Part shown: positions 8,940 through 16,947 of the stretch, piece after piece | Position numbering within the stretch: the first letter of the stretch is position 1 | How the letters are laid out: each line of letters opens with the position of its first letter | From: Paenibacillus sedimenti | Lineage (GTDB): Bacteria > Bacillota > Bacilli > Paenibacillales > NBRC-103111 | DNA: 64,000 bases | Direction: 5' to 3' | NCBI RefSeq assembly: GCF_014534655.1 | Contig: NZ_JACVVD010000003.1 | Span: forward strand, 62,001-126,000 | Notes under the pieces: generated by a model | Seen by the model: only the letters and a program-made list of their open reading frames with translations | Databases searched by the model: none | What the model was told of the DNA's origin: nothing | Made by a program: the position numbers and the translations under genes

Positions 8940-9818
8940 TTACATACTAAATCGTTCCCGGTAACCGCACTTCCGGCACAACTCTTCAACTACTTCTCGT
9001 CTGGAAAAGCCTTCAAACAATCGGTTAGCCCGTTCACCCTCGACGATTTCCGAGAACGGCGTATCGTTGATATTGCCGAGATCAATGACCCCTTCCCCAT
9101 CCAGACAGCATGGTATGACGGTGCCATCCACGAGAATGCCTGCCTGGTTGCGCAGCGCGTGGCAAAAGCCCGGTCCTTCGATTTCCTCCGCCTTTAAATC
9201 CGGCCATTGGAATTCATGGTCTTGGTTCAAATAGACGCGATCGGCCAGTTTCACCCCGGTGCCGCGGATGAATTTTTCATCGATTTTATAATCGAGTTCA
9301 TATTCCCGTTCAATCATCTCGAGCACTTCGCGGTTCCGCTGCCGCTCCAGATTCGTCTGATTGTCCGTATCCAGATTCCATAGGCGATAGGAAATGATGA
9401 CGCCTGAAGCGGCTACGATTTCCTTTGCGAACCTTAGAATACTCATCACATAGCCTTCTTTATCCTGTGAGCCCTCATGCCCGTCAAAGCTATGCAAGGA
9501 AAAATTCATCTGCCTCAAAGCCGGTTTGCCCAAAAGCTTGTGTCTATTTTTATTAATCAACGTGCCGTTTGTCGTAATGTTGACCTTAAAACCCTTTTCA
9601 TGGCTAATATCGAGAAGCTCGTCTATCTTCGGATGAAGCAGCGGCTCTCCTTTAACATGGAGGTAAATGTGATCGGTATGCGGTTTGATTTGATCCAATA
9701 TATTTCTAAACTTGTCGATTTCAATGAATCCTTTGGCACGCTGGGTCTGTGGACAAAAAGTGCAGGCCAGATTGCAAATACTCGTAATTTCGATATAAAA
9801 TTTTTTGAACTTTTTCAT
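8940..9818 (-). CDS. Radical SAM/SPASM-domain protein
   Basis: This 292-aa protein has the radical SAM cluster motif CNLACTFC (CX3CX2C, residues 15-22), a glycine-rich VKGEPLLHP motif and NITTNGTLI. The C-terminal part carries further cysteines (CHALRNQAG, IPCCLDGEG, LCRKCGY) typical of SPASM auxiliary iron-sulfur sites. Such proteins modify peptides, proteins or other substrates. No precursor peptide gene is evident nearby, so the reaction is unknown. It is a single-gene unit with its own terminator. Confidence 0.8.
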   Translation of the reverse strand: MKKFKKFYIEITSICNLACTFCPQTQRAKGFIEIDKFRNILDQIKPHTDHIYLHVKGEPLLHPKIDELLDISHEKGFKVNITTNGTLINKNRHKLLGKPALRQMNFSLHSFDGHEGSQDKEGYVMSILRFAKEIVAASGVIISYRLWNLDTDNQTNLERQRNREVLEMIEREYELDYKIDEKFIRGTGVKLADRVYLNQDHEFQWPDLKAEEIEGPGFCHALRNQAGILVDGTVIPCCLDGEGVIDLGNINDTPFSEIVEGERANRLFEGFSRREVVEELCRKCGYRERFSM

Positions 9819-9875
9819 TTCAGAGACTCCGTTTCTCTCTAGCTGAACTGCAAGATACTAGCTATTATAACAGAG

Positions 9876-10670
9876 TTAGACGATCCATTGCACGATCAAA
9901 CCGATAAAATGAGCCGCCGGGATCAAGACGAGCTGAGCAAGCATCGTCCCTAAGAAGCGCGATGTCATAAGCAGCGCATAGATTTTACCAAGCTGAAGCT
10001 TATGCTCTTCGTTGCGCAGAGCTTTGTCTGTGATAAGACCTAACTGCGGGTCAATGAAGATGGTGAGCAAAATAGTCGCGATCCCGTTAATGATCCCGGA
10101 TGCTTGTGAAGCAGTCGTGCTATACTGCGGCAATAAATGCGCTGCATATAACGAAGAAAGCACGCCAACGGAGTAAAACGCTGTGACGACAATGTTAAGC
10201 ACGAGAAACCTCTTGGGAATGCCAAGATACCGGAAATGGCTAAGCCGGATCGTGGGCCTCTTCAAATAATTTTTCGTGTTCTTGATTTGATCGATGGTCA
10301 CGCTTGTAATGAGTTTGGGGATGGAACCGGCGACCTCCAATTTGGCTATAATTCTGGCGCTGATGTTAATAAATGAAGGAAATAAGGCAATCGCAATGAT
10401 CGTTCCAATCGATGAAGCGAATAAAATAATGCGCAAATAACGCTCCAAGTCAAAGGCAGCATCGATTTTTGCATAATCGACGAACTTGGCGGTTAGCGGA
10501 GCTTGAATCAAATTCGCGGTCCGCGAAACGAGCACGATAATACCGGTTAACGAAAGTGCGACCGCGATTTTGTTCAACTTCACACCGGCGAAGCGAACGG
10601 AATAAGACAACGTCTCGGCCGTATGAATAATCATCGTCAGGATAAAGACAACGATCAGGCTGTTCGTCAT
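9876..10670 (-). CDS. amj: Lipid II flippase, Amj family (alternate MurJ)
   Basis: This roughly 264-aa membrane protein has the Amj (YdaH) family pattern: FILTMIIHTAETLSYSVRFAGVK at the N-terminus, then SLTGIIVLVSRTANLIQAP and several further hydrophobic segments. In Bacillus, Amj is a second lipid II flippase induced under envelope stress. The second of two neighbouring ATGs is preferred because the GGGGGG sequence abuts the first. The gene follows the DinB-fold gene by about 12 bp, suggesting one transcript. Confidence 0.85.
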   Translation of the reverse strand: MTNSLIVVFILTMIIHTAETLSYSVRFAGVKLNKIAVALSLTGIIVLVSRTANLIQAPLTAKFVDYAKIDAAFDLERYLRIILFASSIGTIIAIALFPSFINISARIIAKLEVAGSIPKLITSVTIDQIKNTKNYLKRPTIRLSHFRYLGIPKRFLVLNIVVTAFYSVGVLSSLYAAHLLPQYSTTASQASGIINGIATILLTIFIDPQLGLITDKALRNEEHKLQLGKIYALLMTSRFLGTMLAQLVLIPAAHFIGLIVQWIV

Positions 10671-10682
10671 CGTCATCCCCCC

Positions 10683-11213
10683 TTACATTGGAAGTCGTTT
10701 CTTCATCCAACGAATTTGGCCTCTATGGTTAATTTCGTCTTCAAACACATGATACCACATGAAATAGTGGTTAGCCGGCCTTTCCTGCCAAAAAGGATAC
10801 TCCTCATACAGCCATTCATCGGTTTTGGTTTTGAAAACCTCATAAGTTTTGGTCCGAACCTCATTTAAGATGTTCACGTAATATTCCAGCGGATTCCCTT
10901 TTATCGTGCATCCTTGCTCACCCAAGTCCAGTGCAGCTCCCCAAATTTTCATCTCCTCTTCGTTCAGGTCGCGATGCTCAAAGGTTTCCAACTGGTAAGC
11001 CACTTCGACAGCGGCAAAATGCAACAATAAAGCGCCAATCGAATTACTGGTCTCGTCAAGCTTATAGTCAAGTTGCTCCGTGGTGAGACCCTCCACAGCA
11101 CGGAGGGTCGAATATCTGGCGTAATTCATCATGGACATCAATCGACTGATTTGCGGGGTATAGCCGGGTATATCCGTAATTAACAAAATGTTATTTGGAT
11201 CTAAATGGTTCAT
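10683..11213 (-). CDS. DinB-fold (DUF664-like) protein
   Basis: This 176-aa helical-bundle protein resembles the DinB/YfiT metal-dependent transferase superfamily. Candidate metal ligands are His in ALLLHFAAVEVAYQ and the C-terminal MWYHVFEDEINHRGQIRWMKK. Many members are putative bacillithiol-dependent transferases, but the substrate here is unknown. Its start overlaps the end of the ABC exporter subunit gene by 23 bp, so it is translated from the same transcript and may contribute to the same stress response. Confidence 0.75.
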   Translation of the reverse strand: MNHLDPNNILLITDIPGYTPQISRLMSMMNYARYSTLRAVEGLTTEQLDYKLDETSNSIGALLLHFAAVEVAYQLETFEHRDLNEEEMKIWGAALDLGEQGCTIKGNPLEYYVNILNEVRTKTYEVFKTKTDEWLYEEYPFWQERPANHYFMWYHVFEDEINHRGQIRWMKKRLPM

Positions 11214-13041
11214 TCAATTCCATCTCCTTCGTTGCATGATCGTCACCGTACCATAGTTCCTGAAAAGTAGAGCTTCGCTGGAGAAGATCTGAAGATGTAC
11301 CTTCCGCTTCGATGCGGCCATCCTTCATCACGATGATGTGGTCAGCCCGCGCCAGCGCGGTCTTCCGGTGCGAGACGACCAGGCATGTGGCATCGCCGCG
11401 GCGCTCGAACATCCGCTCCCAGAGCTTCTGCTCCGTCTCGACGTCAAGCGCGCTCGACAGGTCGTCGAACACATACAGCTCGGCGTCGCGCACGAGCATG
11501 CGGGCAGCCGCCGTCCGCTGCGCCTGGCCGCCGGACAGCTTTACCCCGCGCGGGCCGATCACCGTATCGAGCCCGCCGGGCAACTGCGCGACGTCATATT
11601 CCATGACGGCTGCGTAAAGCGCATGCTGCAAGCTATCGCCTTGCTCCGCTTGCCCGAGCAAAATATTGTTGCGCAGCGTATCGCTGTACAGCCGCGGCAC
11701 CTGCGCGGTGTATGCGCTCCGCGGCGGCGTGAAGAACGTGCCGGCGTCTTCGACCGGATTGCCGTTCCAGTCAATCGTGCCCTCATCCTTCGGCAGCAGG
11801 CCCAGCAAGGTTCGGACGAGCGTCGTCTTCCCGGAACCGATCGTTCCGGTGATGACGGTGAACGAACCTCGCGTGAGACTCAACTGCACGCCGGATATGC
11901 CCCTGCCCGTATCCGGGTAGGTATAGGACAGCCCTTGCACGTCCAAATGCTGCAAGGAGTTGTCGCGGGGTGCGGCTTGAGGGATCGCCGATACGGCTGC
12001 AATATCATCCGTCTCTCCCGCCCCGCTTTCCGTGGGCAGCTTCTGCTTTTTGTCCAGATGCAGGGATTTGACCATCGTTAGAATTTTAGCCGATGCGCCC
12101 TGCAGAAGGAAGGTCAACCGTTCCAAGGCGACGCTCATTTGTTTGAAGTATGTAATAAATTTGCCGACGTTCGAGATAAATTGTGTAACAAACGTCAAAT
12201 AATAAACGAACAACGCGAAATCGCCGACCGTAAACGTTCCTGCCCTCATTTTCTGTCCGGCTAGAAGCAGGATAAGCCCTGTCCCCAGATTGACGGAATT
12301 GGAGAAAATCGAATCGAGCAGCTCGGTCATCAGGCGGTCCTTCAGCATCGCTTTCCTGCGGGTATCGCCTAACCGTCTAAAGCGATCGATGACGCGTTTT
12401 TCAGCTCCCGCAACCTGGATCGCCTGCACATTGCCGAACATTTCGCTAATTTCGCCAGTCACTTTAGCGGTCGATTCCCGGCTCGCTGCGCGGTATTTTT
12501 GCAATCTTGCCGTAGCCAGTTGTGCAACTGAGATGACTATAACAAGCGGCAGAAACACGAGCAGCGTCATCTGTGCGTCGATGCGGATGAGAATATAACA
12601 GGATACCGCAGCGAAGCACGTCATCCCGAACACATCGACCGACCAACTCGCCGCTTCTTCGGACTGATCGACATCGTCCCGGAAATGACTGATCGCTTCG
12701 CCCGGAGACACGGGAATCGCCCGTGCACCCGGCTGCTTCAAGACATGCTCCAGCAAATTCCGTCTGAGCAGCATCCCCATCCGGAAGCGAAAATTAACAT
12801 CCGTGATGAAGCCGACTACGATGAGCATAATTCGTCCCAGCGTTGCAGCCATAAGCAGCGCAATAATGCCCCATACGCTATAACCAAGCTTGGAATTCCC
12901 TGTCAGGGAGTCGAAAAACTCCTTCGTCACAAGCCCCGGCACAATCGGTGCCAGGTAAATGACCGTCCAGGCAAGCGCATTAATGAAATATAGGAATGGC
13001 CTATACGTAATTAGCCGCAACAAATATTGATATGTATTCAA
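11191..13041 (-). CDS. ABC exporter half-transporter with degenerate Walker B
   Basis: This 616-aa protein has an N-terminal six-helix exporter domain (about residues 15-310) and a C-terminal ATPase. Walker A is GTIGSGKTT, the signature is LSGGQ, and Walker B is ELYVFDDLSSALD, with Asp where the catalytic Glu normally stands. An unusual insert of about 40 residues (KKQKLPTESGAGETDDIAA) links the domains. It overlaps the partner gene by 4 bp (ATGA). Together they resemble BmrC/BmrD-type heterodimeric multidrug exporters, this being the catalytically impaired subunit. Confidence 0.85.
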   Translation of the reverse strand: MNTYQYLLRLITYRPFLYFINALAWTVIYLAPIVPGLVTKEFFDSLTGNSKLGYSVWGIIALLMAATLGRIMLIVVGFITDVNFRFRMGMLLRRNLLEHVLKQPGARAIPVSPGEAISHFRDDVDQSEEAASWSVDVFGMTCFAAVSCYILIRIDAQMTLLVFLPLVIVISVAQLATARLQKYRAASRESTAKVTGEISEMFGNVQAIQVAGAEKRVIDRFRRLGDTRRKAMLKDRLMTELLDSIFSNSVNLGTGLILLLAGQKMRAGTFTVGDFALFVYYLTFVTQFISNVGKFITYFKQMSVALERLTFLLQGASAKILTMVKSLHLDKKQKLPTESGAGETDDIAAVSAIPQAAPRDNSLQHLDVQGLSYTYPDTGRGISGVQLSLTRGSFTVITGTIGSGKTTLVRTLLGLLPKDEGTIDWNGNPVEDAGTFFTPPRSAYTAQVPRLYSDTLRNNILLGQAEQGDSLQHALYAAVMEYDVAQLPGGLDTVIGPRGVKLSGGQAQRTAAARMLVRDAELYVFDDLSSALDVETEQKLWERMFERRGDATCLVVSHRKTALARADHIIVMKDGRIEAEGTSSDLLQRSSTFQELWYGDDHATKEMELNEPFRSK

Positions 13042-14798
13042 GCGAGCACCTCCTCAAGCCCTGTAGCCAGCAATTGGCTGAATCGAGATGTCGGATCGGC
13101 GGCCAATTGCTCTCTTTTGCCCGATTCCATGATTTTGCCGTCGTCTAAGATAAGAATGTGGTCGGCACGCTGTACGGTGCTTAGCCGATGGGCGATCATA
13201 ATACAGGAGCGTGCCTCTAACAGCTTGGATACGGCTTTCTCCATGCGTAGTTCGGTCAGGGGGTCCAATCTTGATGAGGCTTCGTCCATGATGACCAGTC
13301 CAGGGTCAGTCAAAAATACGCGGGCGAATGCCAGCAGCTGCGCCTCGCCCGCTGAAAGGCTGCCGCCCCCGGAAGCAAGCAACGTATCGAGTCCCTCAGG
13401 CAGCGACTCATACCACGCCCTTAGTCCGAGGTCTTCCAGAACCTCGATAATCCGTTCGTCAGGAATCGAATCATCATAGAAGGTTAAGTTATCACGGACC
13501 GTACCCTGCATGATTTCGATGTTTTGTGTCACCATGGCAACGCGTTTGCGCAGATCCGCCAGCTTGCAGCTCCGAATATCCGTGCCGCCCAGCGCAATCG
13601 ATCCGCTTTGCGGATCGTAGAAGCGCAGCAGCAGCCGCGCCATCGTCGATTTGCCGCTTCCCGTGCGACCTAGCAGGCCCAGCACGTCTCCCGGCTTCAG
13701 CTCGAGACTAAGCGACTTGATCGTAGGTTGATCCCCGTCATAGCTGAACGTCACGTCGCGGAATTGGACGCCAAGCGGGCCATCCGGCAGCCGCTCTCCG
13801 GGCCCGTCAACGATTGCTGACTTTGTGGCGAACAGCTCACGAATCCGCGAAATGCTGGCGTCTGCTTTTTGCAAGTCTTCCATCTGTGTGCGTATCTTCT
13901 CAATTGGCTTGGCGAGCAGCTCCGTATAAAAGAAGATGAGATACACCGTACCGAGAGTAATATTGGCCGTTCGCCAGAGATAAGCACTGATGGCAAAAGC
14001 CAGCGCATTCCCGAACGCGAATACGAGAATCGATGTATTCCACATTGCGCAGAAGCCTAGGAACGCTTTCACGCGGAGCGGCAGCATCCGCCGAAGCATC
14101 GTATAAAAACGGTTCATCACGAAGCCAACCGCACCATTGGCGCGTATGTCTTCCGTTCCTTCCAAATGCTCGCCGATAAAGCCGTAGAACTCCGCATTCG
14201 CTTGACGCCATCCCGTCCAGACCGGAACGGCGAATTTACGAATCCATTGAATCGCATAGACGGCAAAAAGCACAAATAAAGTCATTCCCGCGCCGATTAG
14301 CCAGTTTTCCCGGAAAAGCAATACGATAATGCCAATCATCAAAAGCAGGTTGCCGACGAGGTGGATGATCATGCTGGAGAAGAAATTCGCCAGTGCGTTC
14401 ACATCCCCATCCACACGCTCGATCAATGATCCGGATGTATGTGATTTATGGAACGACATGTCCAGTGACAAGCAATGTGCCGCCAGATCGACACGCAGCG
14501 TATTCGTCGTTTTCCAACCGATATTTTCACTAAAATAGGTTGCGATCACCGATACAAGCTGCTGAATCAATGAAAATCCGATAAATAATCCGGCCGCGAT
14601 AATAAGCGGTTCCATAGTTCCTTGTGATTGAGCCGTATCAATAAAGAAGCGAATAATTTGCGGATTAATGAGCTGCATACCGATTGACGTGAACAACAGA
14701 ATAGCTAAACCGATGAGTGTACCTCGTTGCGGCAGTAAGTAGCGATGAAGCATTTCGTAATATTGTCTGAGCGAGTTGTTATTTTTACTTCGCTTCAT
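13038..14798 (-). CDS. ABC exporter half-transporter, catalytic subunit
   Basis: This 586-aa half-transporter has a membrane domain (about residues 20-305) and an ATPase domain. Walker A is GRTGSGKST, Walker B is LVIMDEASSRLD with the normal Glu, and the signature is the altered LSAGE. With the downstream subunit this gives one standard ATP site (its Walker box plus LSGGQ of the partner) and one degenerate site. This is the arrangement of asymmetric heterodimeric exporters. It is the first gene of the unit, behind a sigma-A-like promoter. Substrate unknown; drugs, peptides or lipids are possible. Confidence 0.85.
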   Translation of the reverse strand: MKRSKNNNSLRQYYEMLHRYLLPQRGTLIGLAILLFTSIGMQLINPQIIRFFIDTAQSQGTMEPLIIAAGLFIGFSLIQQLVSVIATYFSENIGWKTTNTLRVDLAAHCLSLDMSFHKSHTSGSLIERVDGDVNALANFFSSMIIHLVGNLLLMIGIIVLLFRENWLIGAGMTLFVLFAVYAIQWIRKFAVPVWTGWRQANAEFYGFIGEHLEGTEDIRANGAVGFVMNRFYTMLRRMLPLRVKAFLGFCAMWNTSILVFAFGNALAFAISAYLWRTANITLGTVYLIFFYTELLAKPIEKIRTQMEDLQKADASISRIRELFATKSAIVDGPGERLPDGPLGVQFRDVTFSYDGDQPTIKSLSLELKPGDVLGLLGRTGSGKSTMARLLLRFYDPQSGSIALGGTDIRSCKLADLRKRVAMVTQNIEIMQGTVRDNLTFYDDSIPDERIIEVLEDLGLRAWYESLPEGLDTLLASGGGSLSAGEAQLLAFARVFLTDPGLVIMDEASSRLDPLTELRMEKAVSKLLEARSCIMIAHRLSTVQRADHILILDDGKIMESGKREQLAADPTSRFSQLLATGLEEVLA

Positions 14799-14884
14799 GT
14801 ATGGGGGGTCCTCCTGTTTTATTAATCATGAAGTTCATAATAAATGCGAGTAACTTTGACACCTTTTTCCAGTCCGTAAATCCA

Positions 14885-14913
14885 ATCATACTAGATTCAT
14901 GTGACTCCGACAA
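14885..14913 (-). promoter_or_regulatory. Sigma-A promoter of ABC exporter operon
   Basis: On the minus strand TTGTCG (14908-14913), a 17-bp spacer and TATGAT (14885-14890) fit a housekeeping promoter about 85 bp before the first exporter gene. Confidence 0.55.
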
Positions 14914-14993
14914 TGAACGATTCGCAATTTCTGCTCAACGAAAAAATACCAAGTCTACACCTCGGATCCGCAATCAGCTGCTCTTATAGCGAG

Positions 14994-15011
14994 GAACAAA
15001 GAAATTTGTTC
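14994..15011. promoter_or_regulatory. Inverted repeat, possible exporter operator
   Basis: GAACAAA and TTTGTTC are separated by GAAA, an exact 7-bp-arm repeat upstream of the exporter promoter. Further GAACAAA-like half-sites occur near 15072 and 15296. It could bind a regulator of the exporter; no regulator gene adjoins. Confidence 0.35.
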
Positions 15012-15306
15012 GTTATTCAGGATACTCTTTGACGCTAATATATGGAAAAAAGCCGAAATAACATCTCGACCGAACAAACGTCTTTATTTAAAGACTTTTA
15101 TTCATTACTTAGAGTCCTTTGTTCTCTGCACCCTCATTCGTTGATAAACTGCTCACTTCATACGTCCAACGATTCTTTATTAGCGAACAATAGTCCAAAT
15201 CCCCTTTTCATACACAAATATCGGCTAAATACCGAAATCTGCAACTCCAAGAAATGTGTGCCCGGTACCTGGGTCAACCCTCTCTCGAACTTTCGTTTGT
15301 TCAAAC

Positions 15307-15334
15307 ACAAAAAGCCGCAATCGCTTGCGGCTCT
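15307..15334 (-). terminator. Rho-independent terminator of mmsA
   Basis: On the minus strand GAGCCGCAAGCG and its partner TTGCGGCTTTTTG form a strong GC-rich stem with a T run, just after the dehydrogenase gene. Confidence 0.85.
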
Positions 15335-15349
15335 AAGTCTTCTATCCTT

Positions 15350-16822
15350 TTAAAAATAGCGTGAGGTTATCATCTTTTTCTTCGTATAAAATTCGACGCC
15401 GTCCTTGCCGTTAGCATGAAGATCGCCGTAAAACGAATCTTTCCAGCCAGAGAAAGGGAAGAATGCCATCGGCGCTGGAACCCCTACATTGACGCCTAGC
15501 ATACCGGCTTCCGCTTCTTCGCGGAATTGACGGACCGCTTTGGCATTTTCCGTATAGATCACAGCGGAGTTGCCGAAGCGGGATTGATTGACGATCTTCA
15601 ATGCTTCATTTAAATCACTTGCGCGCAGCACCGACAGCACAGGCCCAAAGATCTCCTCTTTCGCGATCGTCATCTCCGGTTTCACATGATCGAACACCGT
15701 AGCGCCAAGGAAGTAACCGTCTTGCTTGCACGCTTTCGACGTTCTTCCATCAAGCAGCAGCTGCGCCCCTTCTGCAACGCCTTTATCGATAAAAGACTCA
15801 ATGCGTGCACGTTGTACTTTGCGAATCACGGGCGTCAATGTGACGTCTTCGTTCATGCCGGAGCCAACGACCATATTCTCCGCTGCTTCGCGCAGCGTTT
15901 TCATAAATGCATCGCTTTCTCCTACAACAACAACCGCGGAACATGCCATACACCGTTCCCCTGCACTTCCGAATGAGGACATGATGATGTTCTCGACGGT
16001 TTTCTCCGGATGAGCATCCGGCATGACGATGTGATAGTTTTTCGCCCCTGCAAGCGCTTGAACGCGTTTGCCGGCTGCCGATGCCTTCTCATACACGTAC
16101 TTTGCTATTGGCTGCGAGCCGACAAAGGAGACGGCTTTTACAGCGGGTATCGTTGTTAGCGCATTCACAACATCGTGTGCGCCATGCACCAGATTCAACA
16201 CACCATCCGGCAGACCCGCTTCCTGAAACAAGGAAACCAGCTTCACCGCAGTGAGCGGCGTTCGCTCCGAGGGCTTCAAGACGAACGTATTGCCGCATGC
16301 AATCGCTAACGGGAACATCCAGCAAGGGACCATCATCGGGAAGTTGAAGGGGGTGATCCCGCCGACGACGCCAAGCGGTACCCGGAACAGCTCGGAATCG
16401 ATGTCGGTGGCGATATTCGCAAGCGTCGATCCCATCAGATGCGTAGGCGCACCCGCCGCGAATTCCACGCACTCGATTCCTCGGAGCACCTCGCCGAGCG
16501 CCTCTTTGTAGCTTTTGCCGTTCTCCTTCGTGATCAGCTCGGCAATCTCTTGCTCGTGCTCCTGCAGCAGCTGCCAATAACGGAACAGCACTCTTGCCCT
16601 TTTCGGAACCGGCGTCTTGCTCCATGATTCAAAAGCAGCTTGCGCAGCTTTCACGGCTGCCTCCACTTCCTGTCCCGAAGAAAGCGGCACTCTGGCGATC
16701 ACCGCGCCTGTTGCGGGATTCATCACGTTTTCTTCTTGAGTACTGGTTGAGTCTACCCATCGTCCATTGATCAGATTATGCAATCTCACAGTTCCTTGCA
16801 GGGAAGCAGCTTCTAAACTCAT
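15350..16822 (-). CDS. mmsA: Methylmalonate/malonate-semialdehyde dehydrogenase (CoA-acylating)
   Basis: This 490-aa aldehyde dehydrogenase has catalytic Cys291 in GSAGERCMACS. The segment LAGAKNYHIVMPDA replaces the usual Glu-containing LELGGK motif, the hallmark of the CoA-acylating methylmalonate-semialdehyde dehydrogenases (MmsA/IolA). It would convert malonate semialdehyde to acetyl-CoA and methylmalonate semialdehyde to propionyl-CoA. These semialdehydes are what the aminotransferase of the neighbouring operon makes from beta-alanine and 3-aminoisobutyrate, so this gene closes pyrimidine catabolism. It is divergent from the PucR-type regulator with a shared operator-like element. Confidence 0.9.
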   Translation of the reverse strand: MSLEAASLQGTVRLHNLINGRWVDSTSTQEENVMNPATGAVIARVPLSSGQEVEAAVKAAQAAFESWSKTPVPKRARVLFRYWQLLQEHEQEIAELITKENGKSYKEALGEVLRGIECVEFAAGAPTHLMGSTLANIATDIDSELFRVPLGVVGGITPFNFPMMVPCWMFPLAIACGNTFVLKPSERTPLTAVKLVSLFQEAGLPDGVLNLVHGAHDVVNALTTIPAVKAVSFVGSQPIAKYVYEKASAAGKRVQALAGAKNYHIVMPDAHPEKTVENIIMSSFGSAGERCMACSAVVVVGESDAFMKTLREAAENMVVGSGMNEDVTLTPVIRKVQRARIESFIDKGVAEGAQLLLDGRTSKACKQDGYFLGATVFDHVKPEMTIAKEEIFGPVLSVLRASDLNEALKIVNQSRFGNSAVIYTENAKAVRQFREEAEAGMLGVNVGVPAPMAFFPFSGWKDSFYGDLHANGKDGVEFYTKKKMITSRYF

Positions 16823-16867
16823 ATGTAATCATCTCCCGGTGAAAAGAATTTTTTTCCCACAACGCAT

Positions 16868-16891
16868 TGGACACATTGTATAATGGGTAAA
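16868..16891. promoter_or_regulatory. Putative PucR-type operator (mmsA/pucR)
   Basis: The core ACACATTGTATAATGGGTA lies between the divergent mmsA and regulator genes, 46 bp before the mmsA start. It matches the palindrome at 30364-30387 upstream of the pyrimidine operon at 20 of 24 positions, and the site at 30329-30344 (minus strand) at 14 of 15 core positions. It also contains a TATAAT sequence, so binding would affect a promoter directly. Confidence 0.6.
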
Positions 16892-16947
16892 ATTGTTTCA
16901 ATCGCAGATTCATGTTAATTTATCTAACATTACGGGGCGGTGCATCC

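Larger units (their letters stand above)
14799..15306. other. Intergenic region, 5' of ABC exporter operon
   Basis: This stretch of about 500 bp has no convincing gene. It holds a promoter for the exporter operon (14885-14913), an inverted repeat at 14994-15011 and another short one at 15081-15096 (GTCTTTA-tt-TAAAGAC). I looked for a T-box or riboswitch core and found none. Confidence 0.55.

Noticed and set aside
11338-12081. Plus-strand 247-aa open frame
   Set aside because: Antisense to the ATPase domain of the ABC exporter subunit, with no family motif.
14799-15306. Possible T-box or riboswitch leader of the exporter operon
   Set aside because: A segment near 15262-15285 loosely resembles a T-box end, but the conserved AGGGTGGnACCGCG core and a following terminator are absent.
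15042-15353. Plus-strand 103-aa open frame in the 15-kb intergenic region
   Set aside because: No ribosome binding site, low-complexity composition, and it runs through the mmsA terminator into the mmsA stop.
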